Below, piece by piece: positions 44,816 through 56,200 of a stretch of DNA of 64,000 nucleotides. Made by a program: the position numbers and the translations under genes. The notes below the pieces were generated by a model. It ran no database searches, was not told where the DNA came from, and saw only the letters and a program-made list of their open reading frames with translations. The DNA is from Trichobilharzia szidati (Eukaryota; Platyhelminthes; Trematoda; Strigeidida; Schistosomatidae). Location: assembly GCA_944472155.2 (NCBI GenBank), contig OX235271.1, positions 26,110,977-26,174,976 on the forward strand. The letters run 5' to 3'. Every line of letters begins with the position of its first letter. Position 1 is the stretch's first letter.

Positions 44816-45356
44816 ACAGTGCGCGAAAACACCGCGCGATAGCTGTCATCCTCACTCATCAGCAGTACTAAGCCAGTTTCAAAAAAATACCCTTTGTTCT
44901 GGTTTCCAACATTTTTCTCCTAAAAGTCATCTAGTCATTGTCTCTTCGGATTTTCATATGGTGACCTAATAATTACTGTCTGTTTCTCAAGTATTGTTTT
45001 TGCCACAGTTATTGTCTTTCTCTATCGTGAAATGTCTCTTGATTTTCATAAAGAACTGCTTTGCTCTATTATTCTAATCATACAGCACATTGTGTTTTAA
45101 GGAAAGGACGTGTAGAAAATGACAAGAAACAGTCCTGAAAACTGTATTTTTGGGTGAGGATAAACGTTATCGCGTTTTAAATTTACTGCGCTTCAGGTTT
45201 TCTCGTCTTTCATTGACGGTCCATTGGATTTTTGATTAGCCGTAGGTAGGTGCTATCTTGTGCGGTTTTGTGTGGTTGTGTTATGCGTGGTTTGCAAGCA
45301 ACTTTGATGAATATAAATGCAACATTTGACTATTCTAACCTTGTTTCACTGTTTTT
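44816..45356 (+). other. intergenic DNA, nothing recognised
   Basis: No frame or repeat recognised in this stretch. Confidence 0.35.
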
Positions 45357-45715
45357 TATACAGTGGATAGCGTGATTACTCCTCCGTTTATGTGTTAACA
45401 CACAGTTAAATTGGTGTACTATTATTCTTTCCTAGGGTGTCACGGAGAACACAGGGCTTCAACAGAACACTTTGTCCTATTCTCAATGATCATCTTTAGT
45501 TGATCTCACGAATGCTGATAAGCTCTCATCTTCTCTTCTCTTGATCTCTTCCATGTCGCCAGCGGACTCGTCGTTTCCCACTCGGATTCCGCGCGCAATT
45601 TTGCTTGTCACGCGGTGTCATTCGACGGTCTTCCTAGCGTATGTTCAATACATTTCCATTTTCTTCAGTATGTTTTTCATTGGTACATTCTCGGAGTTTC
45701 TTGGTTTACAAGATG
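45357..45715 (-). mobile_element. RTE-like 3' tail with a shared 3' flank
   Basis: The minus strand carries the RTE tail (terminus GAAGCCCTGTGTTCTCCGTG at 45475-45456, with TCATTCGAC-type blocks before it). The next 60 bp (45417-45357) matches the flank of the 31.1-kb copy. Confidence 0.68.
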
Positions 45716-45769
45716 GGATGTAGAATAATCACATTATTTTGCTTATTTTAGTTGGCCTTTTATTTTTCA

Positions 45770-45905
45770 AGTAAATTAATTTGATAAATAAATTTGTGAT
45801 CAGATTGTTTGAAATGTACTGCACAGATGCATCACGATTTCTAGATAAATTTCGTTTCCTAACAACGTTGTCCAAATTTATCAAATGGACAAACTCTTTT
45901 AGATT
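45770..45905 (-). repeat. unclassified repeat, copy 3
   Basis: Reverse complement of the 29495-29630 repeat at high identity (GATAAATTTGGACAACGTTG, AGGAAACGAA, GATGCAT, CAGTACATTTCAAACA). Confidence 0.55.
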
Positions 45906-46029
45906 ACATATTACCGAAGTCGTGTTGTTTGATGTAACTTGTCGAGAGTCTCTTCAGTTTCGTACCACCCTTTGGTTTTATAAATGACTTACTATGTGGG
46001 GATACTTTTAGTGTCTGGAGTGGAATGGC

Positions 46030-47748
46030 AGCATCTCAGCATGTGTGTGAGTTCTGGTAGAAGATGCGCAGAGCTCTCGAGAGGTCATCAGTAGTGAAGT
46101 ATTCACCCCATTCAGAGAATCCTAGCAGTGATTTAACGAAAGCCCAGTTTGCCTTACTATAGTTCCTATACATTGATTGTTGTGAAGTGGAGATATAAGC
46201 TGCACTGCTACTCAGTGGAAGTGGCAGTGCACACATCACTGTTTCGTGGTCCTCACCTAAAAATTTAGAACCCCCTAAGAATGAGAGGGAGCTTATATCG
46301 TGACAGAATATTAAGTCTAGTACATTGTCACCTCTAGTAGGGATAGTGACAGTTTGTTTCCAGCCGAAAATATCCAGTGTACCTAAGAGCTTATCATATT
46401 TAGCTGGGTCTGTTAATAAATCCCAATTGAAGTCAGGTAGGTTGAAGTTTCCACACATGATCTTATTCTCATACGGAAGAGTGGATACTTGCTCCAGTGC
46501 ATTTATATGTTGTGTCTCGTAATCACTAAAGGTGCCAGGTGTTCTGTAGATACATCCTATTAATAGCGTAGCACTTCTGAAGTGTACGTTGACCCATAAG
46601 GTGTCGTGATAGTCACTGAATTCCCTATTTTCTAGCTGTAGTACAGTAAGTGTATTCAGGAAGTACATTAAGCAGCCTCCTCCCTTACCACTGTTCCTGT
46701 CACATTGAAAGTGTGTGTACCCGTCGATGTTTATCTCTTTGTCTGGTATATTTGAGTGACACCAGGATTCAGTAATAATGATTATTGGGGGTTTATACAC
46801 CGGAATGTGTGCCTCGAGCATCGGTGGTTTGTTCAGGATAGATCTAGCATTAATAAGGATTGGGTAAAGTTGAGGGTTGAAGTAGTGTTTGTAGTATTGA
46901 AGCTCGTCAGTCAGGCTCAAGTGTGGATCAGCATCCACTGGTTGCGCATGGCATAACAACTCTGTGTTGCAATTAGTGTGAGTAACATGTTCACTTATGT
47001 CTATCGAGTTACTATCTGTTTCTTTTAGTGAATAATGAGTTTTATTATTGGATCCAATATAGAATGGAGTAGTTCTAGGCTTGATTGGGTTGGAGACTAG
47101 GGTAGGAGTTCTTATTTGGCCTGTGCTTTTACAAGCATTGGATGTGATTAATAACTCTGCGTGCACTAGCCTGTGTCTGCTTTTTCCCGATAGGGAGCTG
47201 ACATTGGTGGCACGGGCTCAGCTGTTTGGTTAGCGCTGACAGGGATGTGGTGGATAAAAAATCATTGGTACCTTGTGATGCCCATGACTTATTAATCTGC
47301 CTATTGTTTGAAGACATTCTAAGAGACCTTGCATGGGTTTCGTTATATGCATTGCTGCACTGTGGTTTGATTCCAAGAAGACTCGTTCCGTATATTCTGT
47401 CAAAGTTGGTTTGTGTGTCATACTTTGACCCAGAGTGGTTGGTGGCCAAGCTCTGAGTGTTGCCACTTGTACTATTTTGCGCGATAGTGTCACTACACCA
47501 GCTACCAGAGTGAATTCGCATAGTATGAGAGAGTTCTGTCGTTATTTTCCGTGGACCCTATGTCCTTATTTTTGTTTTTAATTTGGTTGTTAGCATAGCC
47601 TTGAATATTATTTACTTTAAAACGTGGGTTATTCTTAGGAGTTTGAAAATGTTGGAGATTTTTCGTGACAAGTGGCGATTTCGGCATGTTTTGTTACCAA
47701 ATTCCATTTGGGTTGTCACGTTTTGGCTAGGAGAGTACTCTGTCGACT
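46030..47748 (-). mobile_element. CR1-like non-LTR retrotransposon, ORF1 end and APE endonuclease
   Basis: Minus-strand 47166-46036 encodes an exonuclease-endonuclease-phosphatase domain: YPILINARSILNKP (metal-site Asn), IIIITESWCHSNI (catalytic Glu), CDRNSGKGGGCLMYFLNTL, GCIYRTPGTFSDYE, IMCGNFNLPDFNWDLL and GEDHETVMCAL (the terminal Asp-His). In this family the GDFN box carries an essential Asp; here it is GNFN, so nicking activity should be lost. Upstream frames (47521-47129 with SPCHQCQLPIG, and 47687-47502) look like ORF1 remnants. No RT remains, the sequence being cut at about 46030. The element is split from its upstream part by the LTR retrotransposon at 47749-53018. Confidence 0.78.
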
Positions 47749-48051
47749 TGTAGTACCCCTGTACCAACTATAAACATACGTTTTTAATCTAATTTGCATA
47801 CTCATATTATATGTTTACACATACCGATTTTATATGTACTTCGTAAACATTTGCCAATTTACTGTTGAACGTTACCTTGATACTTTTTCGAAATTTGACT
47901 ACGGCTATAATACACGATTATACTCTTCACAAGTGCCTTCTGATTTTACGTTGTGGGCGTCGAGTAGCCACAACGTCTGCGCACATTGATAAACGTGAAG
48001 AAGTACTAGGAAATACGTGTACGCTCATTTAGTCAAATAGAACACGCAATA
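47749..48051 (+). repeat. 5' LTR of Ty3/Gypsy (CsRn1-clade) element
   Basis: 303 bp, starting TGTAGTACCCCTGTACC and ending AACACGCAATA. It differs from the 3' LTR at a single site that I can see (T at 47921, C at 52888). GACT lies just before it and just after the 3' LTR. Confidence 0.95.
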
Positions 48052-48054
48052 AAT

Positions 48055-48072
48055 TGGTGAGCCCCGACGATA
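48055..48072 (+). promoter_or_regulatory. primer binding site
   Basis: TGGTGAGCCCCGACGATA, three bases past the 5' LTR, resembles the complement of a tRNA-Trp 3' end, the primer reported for CsRn1-clade elements. One extra base (TGAG for TGA) relative to the expected form lowers certainty about which tRNA is used. Confidence 0.6.
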
Positions 48073-48170
48073 ACTTGCTGACCTCGACGACAAATTGCTG
48101 ACTCCGACGACGACAACTTTTTGACCTCAACGCGTCGTACACTTACTGGATTATTAAAACTCTAACTTTC

Positions 48171-48241
48171 GCGGATCTATATATTTATTAAACAATTCGA
48201 ACTCACGCGGATCTATATATTTATTAAACAATTCGAACTCA
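48171..48241 (+). repeat. 36-bp tandem duplication in the element leader
   Basis: Two consecutive copies of a 36-bp unit beginning GCGGATCTATATATTTATTA lie between the primer site and the ORF. Imperfect TTGCTGAC-TCGACGA units precede them at about 48066-48130. Confidence 0.85.
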
Positions 48242-48382
48242 TTTTTGTGTTTGCTCATAGCACAACCTGCAGTAATTTGTGGTAAGCACCTGCATTGCAT
48301 TTTTTCTGTTTTGCCATATTCTTATTGTGCACAAATTTTGCCATTTTCCTACTCTTAAACCATTTTTTTTACGAATTGTAAC

Positions 48383-51300
48383 ATGTCTTCCAATACCTCT
48401 GATAACTTAGAGCTGGGATCTGTTAGTACTATTTCTCTTACTGTACCAGTTTTTAAGCCCAGAGACCCTCATCTTTGGTTTGCACGACTGGAACATTATT
48501 TGGCTAGCAATAAGCTAACGTCACAGACAGCTAAATTCTGCATTTTGAGTACAGTACTACCAGACGAAGTCGCCGAGCAGGTACGGCAATACATCGTCCA
48601 ACCCAGCACAGAAGCACCTTACGACAAGTTGAAGGAAGAGGTACTGCGATGCACTTCGCTTTCAGATAGGCAAGCACTCGATCGCCTGTTAAGCAATGTT
48701 GAGTTAGGGGATAAAACCCCATCGCAACTCATGAGGCATATGCAAAGCCTAGTTGCCGGAAGAGAAATCGATAAACGTCTCTTTTACCAAATATGGCTAC
48801 GAAGACTTCCCGCAAACATCCAGCAGGTTCTTGCTTTCGGAGACGACGACATTGACATAGAAAGGCTCACCGAAATCGCGGATCGCATGTACGAGAGGTC
48901 AACACCTCAATCTGTCGCTTCCACTAGCAGAATACCAGACACTCATGATAGAATACAGACTCTAGAACACAAAGTCGACACCTTACTGAGTCAGTTAGCA
49001 AAACTGACTACACGCACACAACCAAGCCGTTCTAGAAGCTCGTCTCGTCGACGTCTTTCTCGATCCCCTAGCACGTCACGACATCGCGATAATATTTGCT
49101 GGTATCACCGTAGTTATGGAAGCAAAGCACGACGGTGCCGTTCACCTTGCAATTTTCAGACTAAACCAAAAGATATATCGTCATGTGTAAAAAATACTGT
49201 TGGCAACCTACGATCTAACAGTCGTTTGTTTTATGTAACAGATAAAAATACCGGTACTACATTCTTAGTTGACACAGGAGCAGAGGTGAGTGTTCTCCCT
49301 CCGTCTACACAGGAACGTCAACACCCTGACCCAGCAGTTACGCTCCAAGCTGTTAATCAGTCCAGTATTGTTACATATGGAAGTAAACGAATGACTTTAG
49401 ATTTTGGTTTAAAGAATACCTACACTTGGTCTTTCATCATTGCAGACGTCCCATCCCCAATCCTCGGTATTGATTTTCTGCAGCAACACAAACTGTTAGT
49501 TGATCCGATAAGCCCCAAGCTAATAGATTCGCTCAATAAAACGTACATTGCTGGTACGATTAGCCGTGCATCATCACTGAACTTGATGGTCACACGCACA
49601 CCAGCATCTCCATATACCAATTTGGTAAATCAGTTTCCTGACCTTTTAAAACCTTCTTTTCGAGGAACAGAACCGAAGCATCATGTGGTTCATCATATTA
49701 AAACCACTGGACCGCCAGTTTTTGCACGTCCACGACGCCTTGACCCATATCGACTTAAAATTGCCAAAACAGAGTTCGATAAAATGCTAGAGCTTGGTAT
49801 TATTCGACCGTCCAACAGCTCTTGGTCTTCACCGCTTCACATGGTACCCAAAAAGTCTTCTGGTGAAATACGGCCGTGTGGTGATTATCGAGCTTTAAAC
49901 AAGCAAACGGTACCTGATAGATACCCAATACCACACATCCACGATTTTGCTAGCAACTTACCAAATGTTAAAGTTTTCTCTAAAATCGATCTGGTCCGAG
50001 CGTATCATCATATCCCCATCCACCCGGATGACGTTCCGAAAACTGCCATTACCACACCATTCGGTTTATACGAATTCGTACGCATGCCCTTCGGACTGAT
50101 GAACGCAGCTCAGACATTCCAACGCCTAATTGACCAAGTACTCCGTGGTCTCCCTTTCGTCTACGCATACATCGATGACTTACTAATTGCAAGTGCAGAC
50201 GAAGCCGAGCATTTGAAACATGTGAAGACAGTGTTTGAAAGACTGAACCAATACGGAATGACTATCAACTTAGACAAATGCGAATTTGGTAAGACCTCCC
50301 TGAAATTTCTCGGTCATTTAATCGATAGCCAAGGAATCAGACCAGTCCCTGATGACGTACAAGCTATCAAAGATTATCCATTACCAGATTCTTTTAAGAA
50401 ATTACGACGATTTTTGGGTCTCGTTAATTTTTACCGGCGTTTTATACCGAACTGTGCCAAAGCTTTACAACCATTAACCGATTGCTTACGTGGACATAGT
50501 CGTTCATTCCATTTGCCCGCAGAAGCTGTTAAAGCATTCGAAAATGTCAAACAATTGTTAAATGACAAGACACTTCTAGTCAGACGCCAAAATGACGCCC
50601 CCCTGTCTCTCATGACAGACGCTTCAGACGTTGCCATCGGGGCGGTTTTACAACAGCAAGTACACGGCGAATGGCAACCCCTAGCATTCTTTTCGAAACG
50701 ACTGAATCCTACTCAATGCCGCTATAGCACTTTTGGTAGAGAGTTATTGGCTGTTTATTTAGCAATCAAGCACTTCCGACATATGCTGGAAGGTACAGCT
50801 TTTACTGTCTTTACAGACCATAAAGCTCTAACGAAAGCCTTATCAGCAAAACAGGATAACTACTCTCCGCGTGAACTACGACACCTCGAGTTTATATCTC
50901 AGTTCACCTCCGATCTGCGACACGTAAAGGGTAAAAACAATGAAGTGGCAGACGCTTTATCACGTGTGCACATTGACAACATTGTATGCCCAGACATCGA
51001 CTACGAACGTCTCTCAAACCTACAACGAGATGATGCCGAACTAAAAAAGATCATGTCTTCTAAAACAACATCTTTAAAGCTAGACGCAATTCCTTTTGGC
51101 ACGACAAAAATAATCTGCGACACCTCTACAGGTAAATATCGACCCTTCGTTCCAGCAGCTATGAAACATACAGTATTCGAGAAGTTACATAACTTGTCTC
51201 ATCCCGGTGTCAGCGCTACTATCAAACTAATAAAAGAAAGATTTATATGGCCGAACATTAATAGCGATGTTAAGAAGTGGACACGAAATTGCTTGTCTTG

Positions 51301-52297
51301 TCAAAGAGTCAAAATCAACCGTCATACCAATGCACCACTTGGTCGCTTTCCTAACCCTGACTCTAGATTTGAACATATACATGTAGACATAGTTGGTCCA
51401 CTACCTCCTTCCAATGGTTGCAACTACATTCTAACTTGCATCGATAGATTCACTCGTTGGCCTGTAGCAGTTCCAATAGCCGACGTCTCAGCTGAAACGG
51501 TAGCTAAAGCTTTGCTCGAAAACTGGATAGCTAATTTTGGTGTCCCATCCATTATCACTACGGACAGAGGTGCTCAGTTTGAAAGTCGACTTTTTCAACA
51601 GCTAACTGAATTACTGGGCATCAAACGAATACGAACAACCGCCTACCATCCTAGTTCCAACGGCATGGTTGAACGCCTTCATCGACAACTCAAAGCTGCG
51701 CTAGCTGCTTCTTTGACTCAAAACGACTGGTCAACCAAACTCCCACTGGTACTGCTTGGTATACGATCTGCTCTAAAGAAAGATATTGGCTGCTGTGTTT
51801 CCGAACTAGTCTATGGAACAACATTACGATTACCAGGAGAATTTTTCACCCCGGGTAACCAAGTTCCACAAGATATGACTGGTTATGTGCACCAGCTAAA
51901 ACAACACATGAACGAGCTCAAGATATCACTTCCACGCCAGCAGGAACGAACGTCATACATCCCACCACAACTGACAGATTGCACTCACGTCTTCGTCAGG
52001 AGAGAGGGTGTACAACGACCACTTCAACCCGCTTATGATGGCCCATTCAAAGTTCTAAATAGAAACGATAAAGTTATCACGATAGAACGACTGAATAAAG
52101 CAGAAGCCATCAGTGTCGACAGAGTCAAACCAGCGTTCATCGACGATTTCGAAGACAACGATGAAGATCAGCTGAACGACGTGCCAACATCTACATCCAC
52201 GCAAGCTTCAACGTCGCCAGAGAAACCTATGAAAACTACACGCTCTGGTAGGAGAGTTCATTGGCCTAAACGTTATGTGCAAATCATCAAAATATAA
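48383..52297 (+). CDS. Gag-Pol polyprotein of CsRn1-like LTR retrotransposon
   Basis: 1,304 residues in one frame from an ATG at 48383. Gag (about 1-260) has the capsid-like [18 protein letters not shown] and an atypical CHCC finger, [18 protein letters not shown], with C239, H242, C252 and C256; this is the mark of the CsRn1 clade in place of the usual CCHC. The protease has [14 protein letters not shown] (active D297). RT follows, with [14 protein letters not shown] and the catalytic YIDD at 596-599. RNase H shows [14 protein letters not shown] and FTDHKAL. Integrase has H936, H940, C970 and C973 and the catalytic D1002, D1061 and E1097 with 35 residues between the last two. No frameshift or stop separates Gag from Pol, unlike the multi-ORF layout described for relatives. 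The tail ends [15 protein letters not shown]. No envelope gene. Confidence 0.96.
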   Translation: MSSNTSDNLELGSVSTISLTVPVFKPRDPHLWFARLEHYLASNKLTSQTAKFCILSTVLPDEVAEQVRQYIVQPSTEAPYDKLKEEVLRCTSLSDRQALDRLLSNVELGDKTPSQLMRHMQSLVAGREIDKRLFYQIWLRRLPANIQQVLAFGDDDIDIERLTEIADRMYERSTPQSVASTSRIPDTHDRIQTLEHKVDTLLSQLAKLTTRTQPSRSRSSSRRRLSRSPSTSRHRDNICWYHRSYGSKARRCRSPCNFQTKPKDISSCVKNTVGNLRSNSRLFYVTDKNTGTTFLVDTGAEVSVLPPSTQERQHPDPAVTLQAVNQSSIVTYGSKRMTLDFGLKNTYTWSFIIADVPSPILGIDFLQQHKLLVDPISPKLIDSLNKTYIAGTISRASSLNLMVTRTPASPYTNLVNQFPDLLKPSFRGTEPKHHVVHHIKTTGPPVFARPRRLDPYRLKIAKTEFDKMLELGIIRPSNSSWSSPLHMVPKKSSGEIRPCGDYRALNKQTVPDRYPIPHIHDFASNLPNVKVFSKIDLVRAYHHIPIHPDDVPKTAITTPFGLYEFVRMPFGLMNAAQTFQRLIDQVLRGLPFVYAYIDDLLIASADEAEHLKHVKTVFERLNQYGMTINLDKCEFGKTSLKFLGHLIDSQGIRPVPDDVQAIKDYPLPDSFKKLRRFLGLVNFYRRFIPNCAKALQPLTDCLRGHSRSFHLPAEAVKAFENVKQLLNDKTLLVRRQNDAPLSLMTDASDVAIGAVLQQQVHGEWQPLAFFSKRLNPTQCRYSTFGRELLAVYLAIKHFRHMLEGTAFTVFTDHKALTKALSAKQDNYSPRELRHLEFISQFTSDLRHVKGKNNEVADALSRVHIDNIVCPDIDYERLSNLQRDDAELKKIMSSKTTSLKLDAIPFGTTKIICDTSTGKYRPFVPAAMKHTVFEKLHNLSHPGVSATIKLIKERFIWPNINSDVKKWTRNCLSCQRVKINRHTNAPLGRFPNPDSRFEHIHVDIVGPLPPSNGCNYILTCIDRFTRWPVAVPIADVSAETVAKALLENWIANFGVPSIITTDRGAQFESRLFQQLTELLGIKRIRTTAYHPSSNGMVERLHRQLKAALAASLTQNDWSTKLPLVLLGIRSALKKDIGCCVSELVYGTTLRLPGEFFTPGNQVPQDMTGYVHQLKQHMNELKISLPRQQERTSYIPPQLTDCTHVFVRREGVQRPLQPAYDGPFKVLNRNDKVITIERLNKAEAISVDRVKPAFIDDFEDNDEDQLNDVPTSTSTQASTSPEKPMKTTRSGRRVHWPKRYVQIIKI

Positions 52298-52699
52298 CTT
52301 ATTACGAATTTTCATTTTTATTATCTTTATTCGTAATTGTCATTTGACTACACATTTAACTGATTAATATCTTCATACGTCGATCACGTCACTACTATGT
52401 TAACATTGATATTTCCTGTATTATTACATTTAATCATATAGCGCTTAATATTCACGTATCGTTTCCGTATACAGACTACAGATCCCCGGCCGATTGTATC
52501 ATTCCTTATATATTCTACCACGATCATCAATCCTATTTTTTTGTTTTATTATCGCAATTATTATCGGCCTTATTGACCGCATTAAATTGCTCATTTTTTC
52601 AGCTTAATAAATCGCTTTCTGTGTACTGTAGCTGTTACGTATTACGCTGATGCATGTTATTGTCGAACACTTAAATGTATTTTTTTTATATTTCAGTGT

Positions 52700-52715
52700 T
52701 CTGGTGGGGGAATTA
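52700..52715 (+). promoter_or_regulatory. polypurine tract-like site
   Basis: A GGTGGGGGAAT stretch immediately before the 3' LTR is in the place where plus-strand priming occurs in LTR elements. It is short and interrupted by T. Confidence 0.65.
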
Positions 52716-53018
52716 TGTAGTACCCCTGTACCAACTATAAACATACGTTTTTAATCTAATTTGCATACTCATATTATATGTTTACACATACCGATTTTAT
52801 ATGTACTTCGTAAACATTTGCCAATTTACTGTTGAACGTTACCTTGATACTTTTTCGAAATTTGACTACGGCTATAATACACGATTACACTCTTCACAAG
52901 TGCCTTCTGATTTTACGTTGTGGGCGTCGAGTAGCCACAACGTCTGCGCACATTGATAAACGTGAAGAAGTACTAGGAAATACGTGTACGCTCATTTAGT
53001 CAAATAGAACACGCAATA
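52716..53018 (+). repeat. 3' LTR of the CsRn1-like element
   Basis: 303 bp, same ends as the 5' LTR, one visible substitution (C at 52888). Confidence 0.95.
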
Positions 53019-53350
53019 GACTTACAAGAGGGATTGATTTCCATCTTATGTCTGTCCAGAGACATATCTAGATCCACGGTAGAGGGAGAGGTTAATTTAG
53101 GAGTAAGATTACAGCTCACAAGTCTTTCGTTTGGTTTCTTGTTCTATGGAGCTATTTTTGTGAGATTTGAGAGGGGGGAGGCTATGAGTTCTACCGGTGT
53201 CTTGCCATTAGGTTTGTTGAGGTGATTGTAAGCACGCCTTCCAATCACTGTCTTATCCGCTGCAACTTTTATCTGTTTGTAGGTTGTGTCCTGTAATTGG
53301 ATACGTTGTGTATTGGTGAATTTCTTAGCCTCTCTCTGAGTTTCAAACAA
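53019..53350 (-). mobile_element. upstream part of the split CR1-like element
   Basis: On the minus strand 53350-53144 encodes QRIQLQDTTYKQIKVAADKT, and a frame then stays open (LTSPSTVDLDMSLDRHKMEI) up to the LTR junction. Taken with the GACT duplication, this is the sequence that continued into 47748 before the LTR element arrived. Confidence 0.6.
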
Positions 53351-54355
53351 AAACCTAAACTGTGTTCAAAAACGTTCTGTCAACTCCCTTTCTTCACCTT
53401 GGTCACCTTGGGTAAAGTTGTCTTGATATCTCAGACGGTTTATTACTAAAAAAAGTCATTCTTTATAAGAAATTTCGCATGGAAAGACTATTATTTGCAT
53501 TTTAGAGCCTTAAAGCTTTGTTATTTGCGAGTTGTTATAGATCTTAAGGCTGTAAATTGACTACAGACAATAGTTGTTGTCATAGCAGTTATTCTATGAG
53601 AATCGGGCAATTGAAAGAGAAATAGCCCGCAGACATAAGTTAGATATACGTTTTGAGGATGTTAAACACTTTTGTTATCATCCGTGATGATTAAAATATT
53701 CCATAACACATAGGAGAGATCATGCGATGAATGAGACAAGCTGCTGGATTACCTGGTGATTATATCCATTAAAATGAAGTTACTAGTTAAAATGCATAAC
53801 ATGGCATCCGATTATGTTGATATCAGTGTGCATTGGGGCAAGAAGAATAGTATAGATGGTTCTTCTAAAATGCCAGACTGTCAAAAATTAGTGTCAGCTT
53901 TCTGTCGAATAGTAGCTAGCACCTGTGTCCTACAACTACTACACCTGTTACTTAAGTTATATCAGTCTTAATTATCATTCGTTTTCGGATCACTAAGATA
54001 TTCTGAGATCCTTAATAAATTACTTGCGGCTATGAAGGATATGGAAGATGCACTAATGGCTCATATCTTTGAAGCATTTATTATTAAACAAGTTATCTGT
54101 AGGGATTTTGTGGTGTTCAGGTTATAATAATTGAGTGTATATAGTTACTGCATGCTACTGTGCATGAAGGGACATTTAGTGGAAATGAAGAAAGAATAAA
54201 GTTTCCTATAAACTCACTATGAATACTGCAAACTGTTGATAAGAAACTGCATCAAAGGAAAAAATTCCCAACAGCTAGAAAATATTACAGCAGTTTCGTT
54301 GATTATAACCTCCTACATTTGTAAATCATATTTCCAAAGTTCAGAATGACAGCAA
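53351..54355 (+). other. AT-rich DNA, nothing recognised
   Basis: The frame at 53756-53971 shows no known domain. Part may belong to the 5' region of the CR1-like element. Confidence 0.35.
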
Positions 54356-54359
54356 AACA

Positions 54360-54870
54360 TCAAGGCTACCCCATAGGCCCTACAGAAATTCGTGAGAGAT
54401 CTTACATGTCAGGTCGGCTTACGAATTCTAAGCTTCCAGATCTTTCAATTTACCTGTCACTGAAATATCACTTATCAACTTCACGATAGCCTTTTTATTC
54501 ACGCACTATTACACTCCATTTTATCTCAACTGGATAGGCCTTTATTAAAGCTCAGACTTACTCTTTGTGCCTATTAGTTGCTTGCTTAAAGTCTGGTTAC
54601 TTTGATTAGAAACACGACAACACCAGTGTTTAAACAAAGCTGTATTTTCATGGAAAACGTCACAGTTTCCATGCTTACACTGACATGATTAGCATTAAAC
54701 ATTGTAAAAGTATACTACCATTCCAAGGACTTTATAGCCACTTGCCGTATATATCTGGTAGGTGGACTTTCAATGACGAATTATCGATAATTGTACTTTA
54801 TGCCACTTTGCAGTTTATCAGGACGTTGTTCTCCTCCTGAAATGGCTTTTAATTACGTGAGGGCATAGTG
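54360..54870 (+). repeat. unclassified repeat, intact paralogue of 29640-30405
   Basis: It aligns along its length with the 29.6-kb copy at roughly three-quarters identity by eye and has no SINE at the equivalent of 29803. ACTATTACACTCC at 54505-54517 is the empty target site. Confidence 0.65.
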
Positions 54871-54884
54871 TTCACTTAGAATAA

Positions 54885-55235
54885 AATTGCTGACCTTCAT
54901 CAACAGCTGTCTTCGCTCAATACTCGAGACAAGATGGCCAGAAAAGATTAGCAACAGGGATCTCAGGAGCGAACCAACCCAGCAGGAACCGATTGTACAA
55001 GAAGGAAGTGGATTGGTAATCCTCTGAAAAAACCAATCATCAAGTGACATCACACGATAGGCCCTCGAGTGGGACTGAATGGAAAATGGCCAGTTGATCG
55101 TCGGTGAGAAGGTGATGTGAATAGGAGATGAAAGTATGTGGGCAGACGTGGAGCTAGGTTAAAGGTTGGCGCAGAACCGAACGCAATAGAGAAGTGCGGC
55201 TGATGTTGTGATGTTCCTCTAGGAACTGAACGACA
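54885..55235 (+). mobile_element. RTE-like 3' tail
   Basis: It contains CTTCGCTCAATACTCGAGAC, AAGATGGCCAGAAAAG and a terminus like GATGTTCCTCTAGGAACTGA, then AATAGTAATAAATAA. Confidence 0.68.
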
Positions 55236-55239
55236 CAAT

Positions 55240-55715
55240 AGTAATAAATAAATGATAATATTATCATATGTGTATTGACTGAGCAGTTGCTAGTACCACT
55301 CGATGCATTTTCGTATAATCCTGAAACTTTCTGAATTTCGAACATGTCCCCAAGGACTTTATATTCCTCAAGTTTTCCCTTCTTTTTATGTCTCCTAAAG
55401 CTTCATGTGTCCGGTGCAATGCACTACTTTGTTTCAATACATAATATTTTCTTTCCAGTTCCATTAGTCCCAATCTCGTTCTGCGATGTATCAATGGATT
55501 TTGGTTTCTTTGGAGCAGGTTTTAGGGCCACGATTGTGTAACTTGTGAAACCGATTGTCTAATGGAAGATATTCTGTGTTAGCCTTAATTTACATTCGGT
55601 AAAGTATTCCTCCCAAACAGATCTTCTTATGAGCACTATTAGGGATTTCTAGTGGGCATTTCTATAATTACTACATTTATAATAATATTCTGAAGTTTTA
55701 ACTGCACTATTTAAA
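55240..55715 (+). other. AT-rich DNA, nothing recognised
   Basis: Overlapping short frames on both strands without a domain. Confidence 0.35.
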
Positions 55716-55717
55716 CA

Positions 55718-56200
55718 GTTTACAGGATTTAGTGATGAACTGACATCAGCTAGAGAACTGTTTTATAACCTGGGAGTACTTGATAACTGTTTCGTCGCAG
55801 TTTGGGCTCTTTATCAGTACGTGCCCACCGGGGTACGAACCCAGTGCCTTCTGGTTACACGGCAAGCTCGTGGACCATTAGGCCACTGGGACCCGATCCA
55901 TGAGCCTTTAAATCCCAACTCCTGTCAATTCACTATGCAGCGCGACTACTGGCCACAATCGTCGGCCCCAGACTCAACCTGCTGTATCCCACTGGTCACG
56001 ACTTCTCACTAGATCCTAAAAGAATACCCTTCTGGATAGGGCCAGTCGCTAGTGAGCATTGCACTAATATCAAGGTTCTATGTTTGAACCACAGTGATTT
56101 CTGAAGGGCCCCTAACCAGGATGAAACAGCTGTGCATTACTCCCACGATATTCAGTTTTTCGCCTACCTATGTCAACTAATGATGAAATCCCGAAACAGT
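55718..56200 (-). repeat. old Sm-alpha-like SINE with an inverted scrap
   Basis: The minus unit 55718-56072 has body, tRNA-like head (complement of ACTGGGACCCGATCC) and a decayed hammerhead. A plus-oriented tail with GGATGAAACAGCTGT follows at 56073-56200, the reverse order of the other inverted pairs. Confidence 0.7.

Larger units (their letters stand above)
47749..53018 (+). mobile_element. complete Ty3/Gypsy LTR retrotransposon, CsRn1/Boudicca-like
   Basis: 5,270 bp with two 303-bp LTRs, a primer binding site, one uninterrupted gag-pol frame and a purine-rich tract. A GACT target duplication (47745-47748 and 53019-53022, possibly GACTT) flanks it. LTR identity of about 302/303, intact catalytic residues and no stops point to a recent and possibly still mobile copy. 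It lies inside a CR1-like element in opposite orientation. Confidence 0.93.

Noticed and set aside
50431..50637. Minus-strand frames inside the gag-pol region
   Set aside because: Shadows of the 1,304-residue frame, with no domains.
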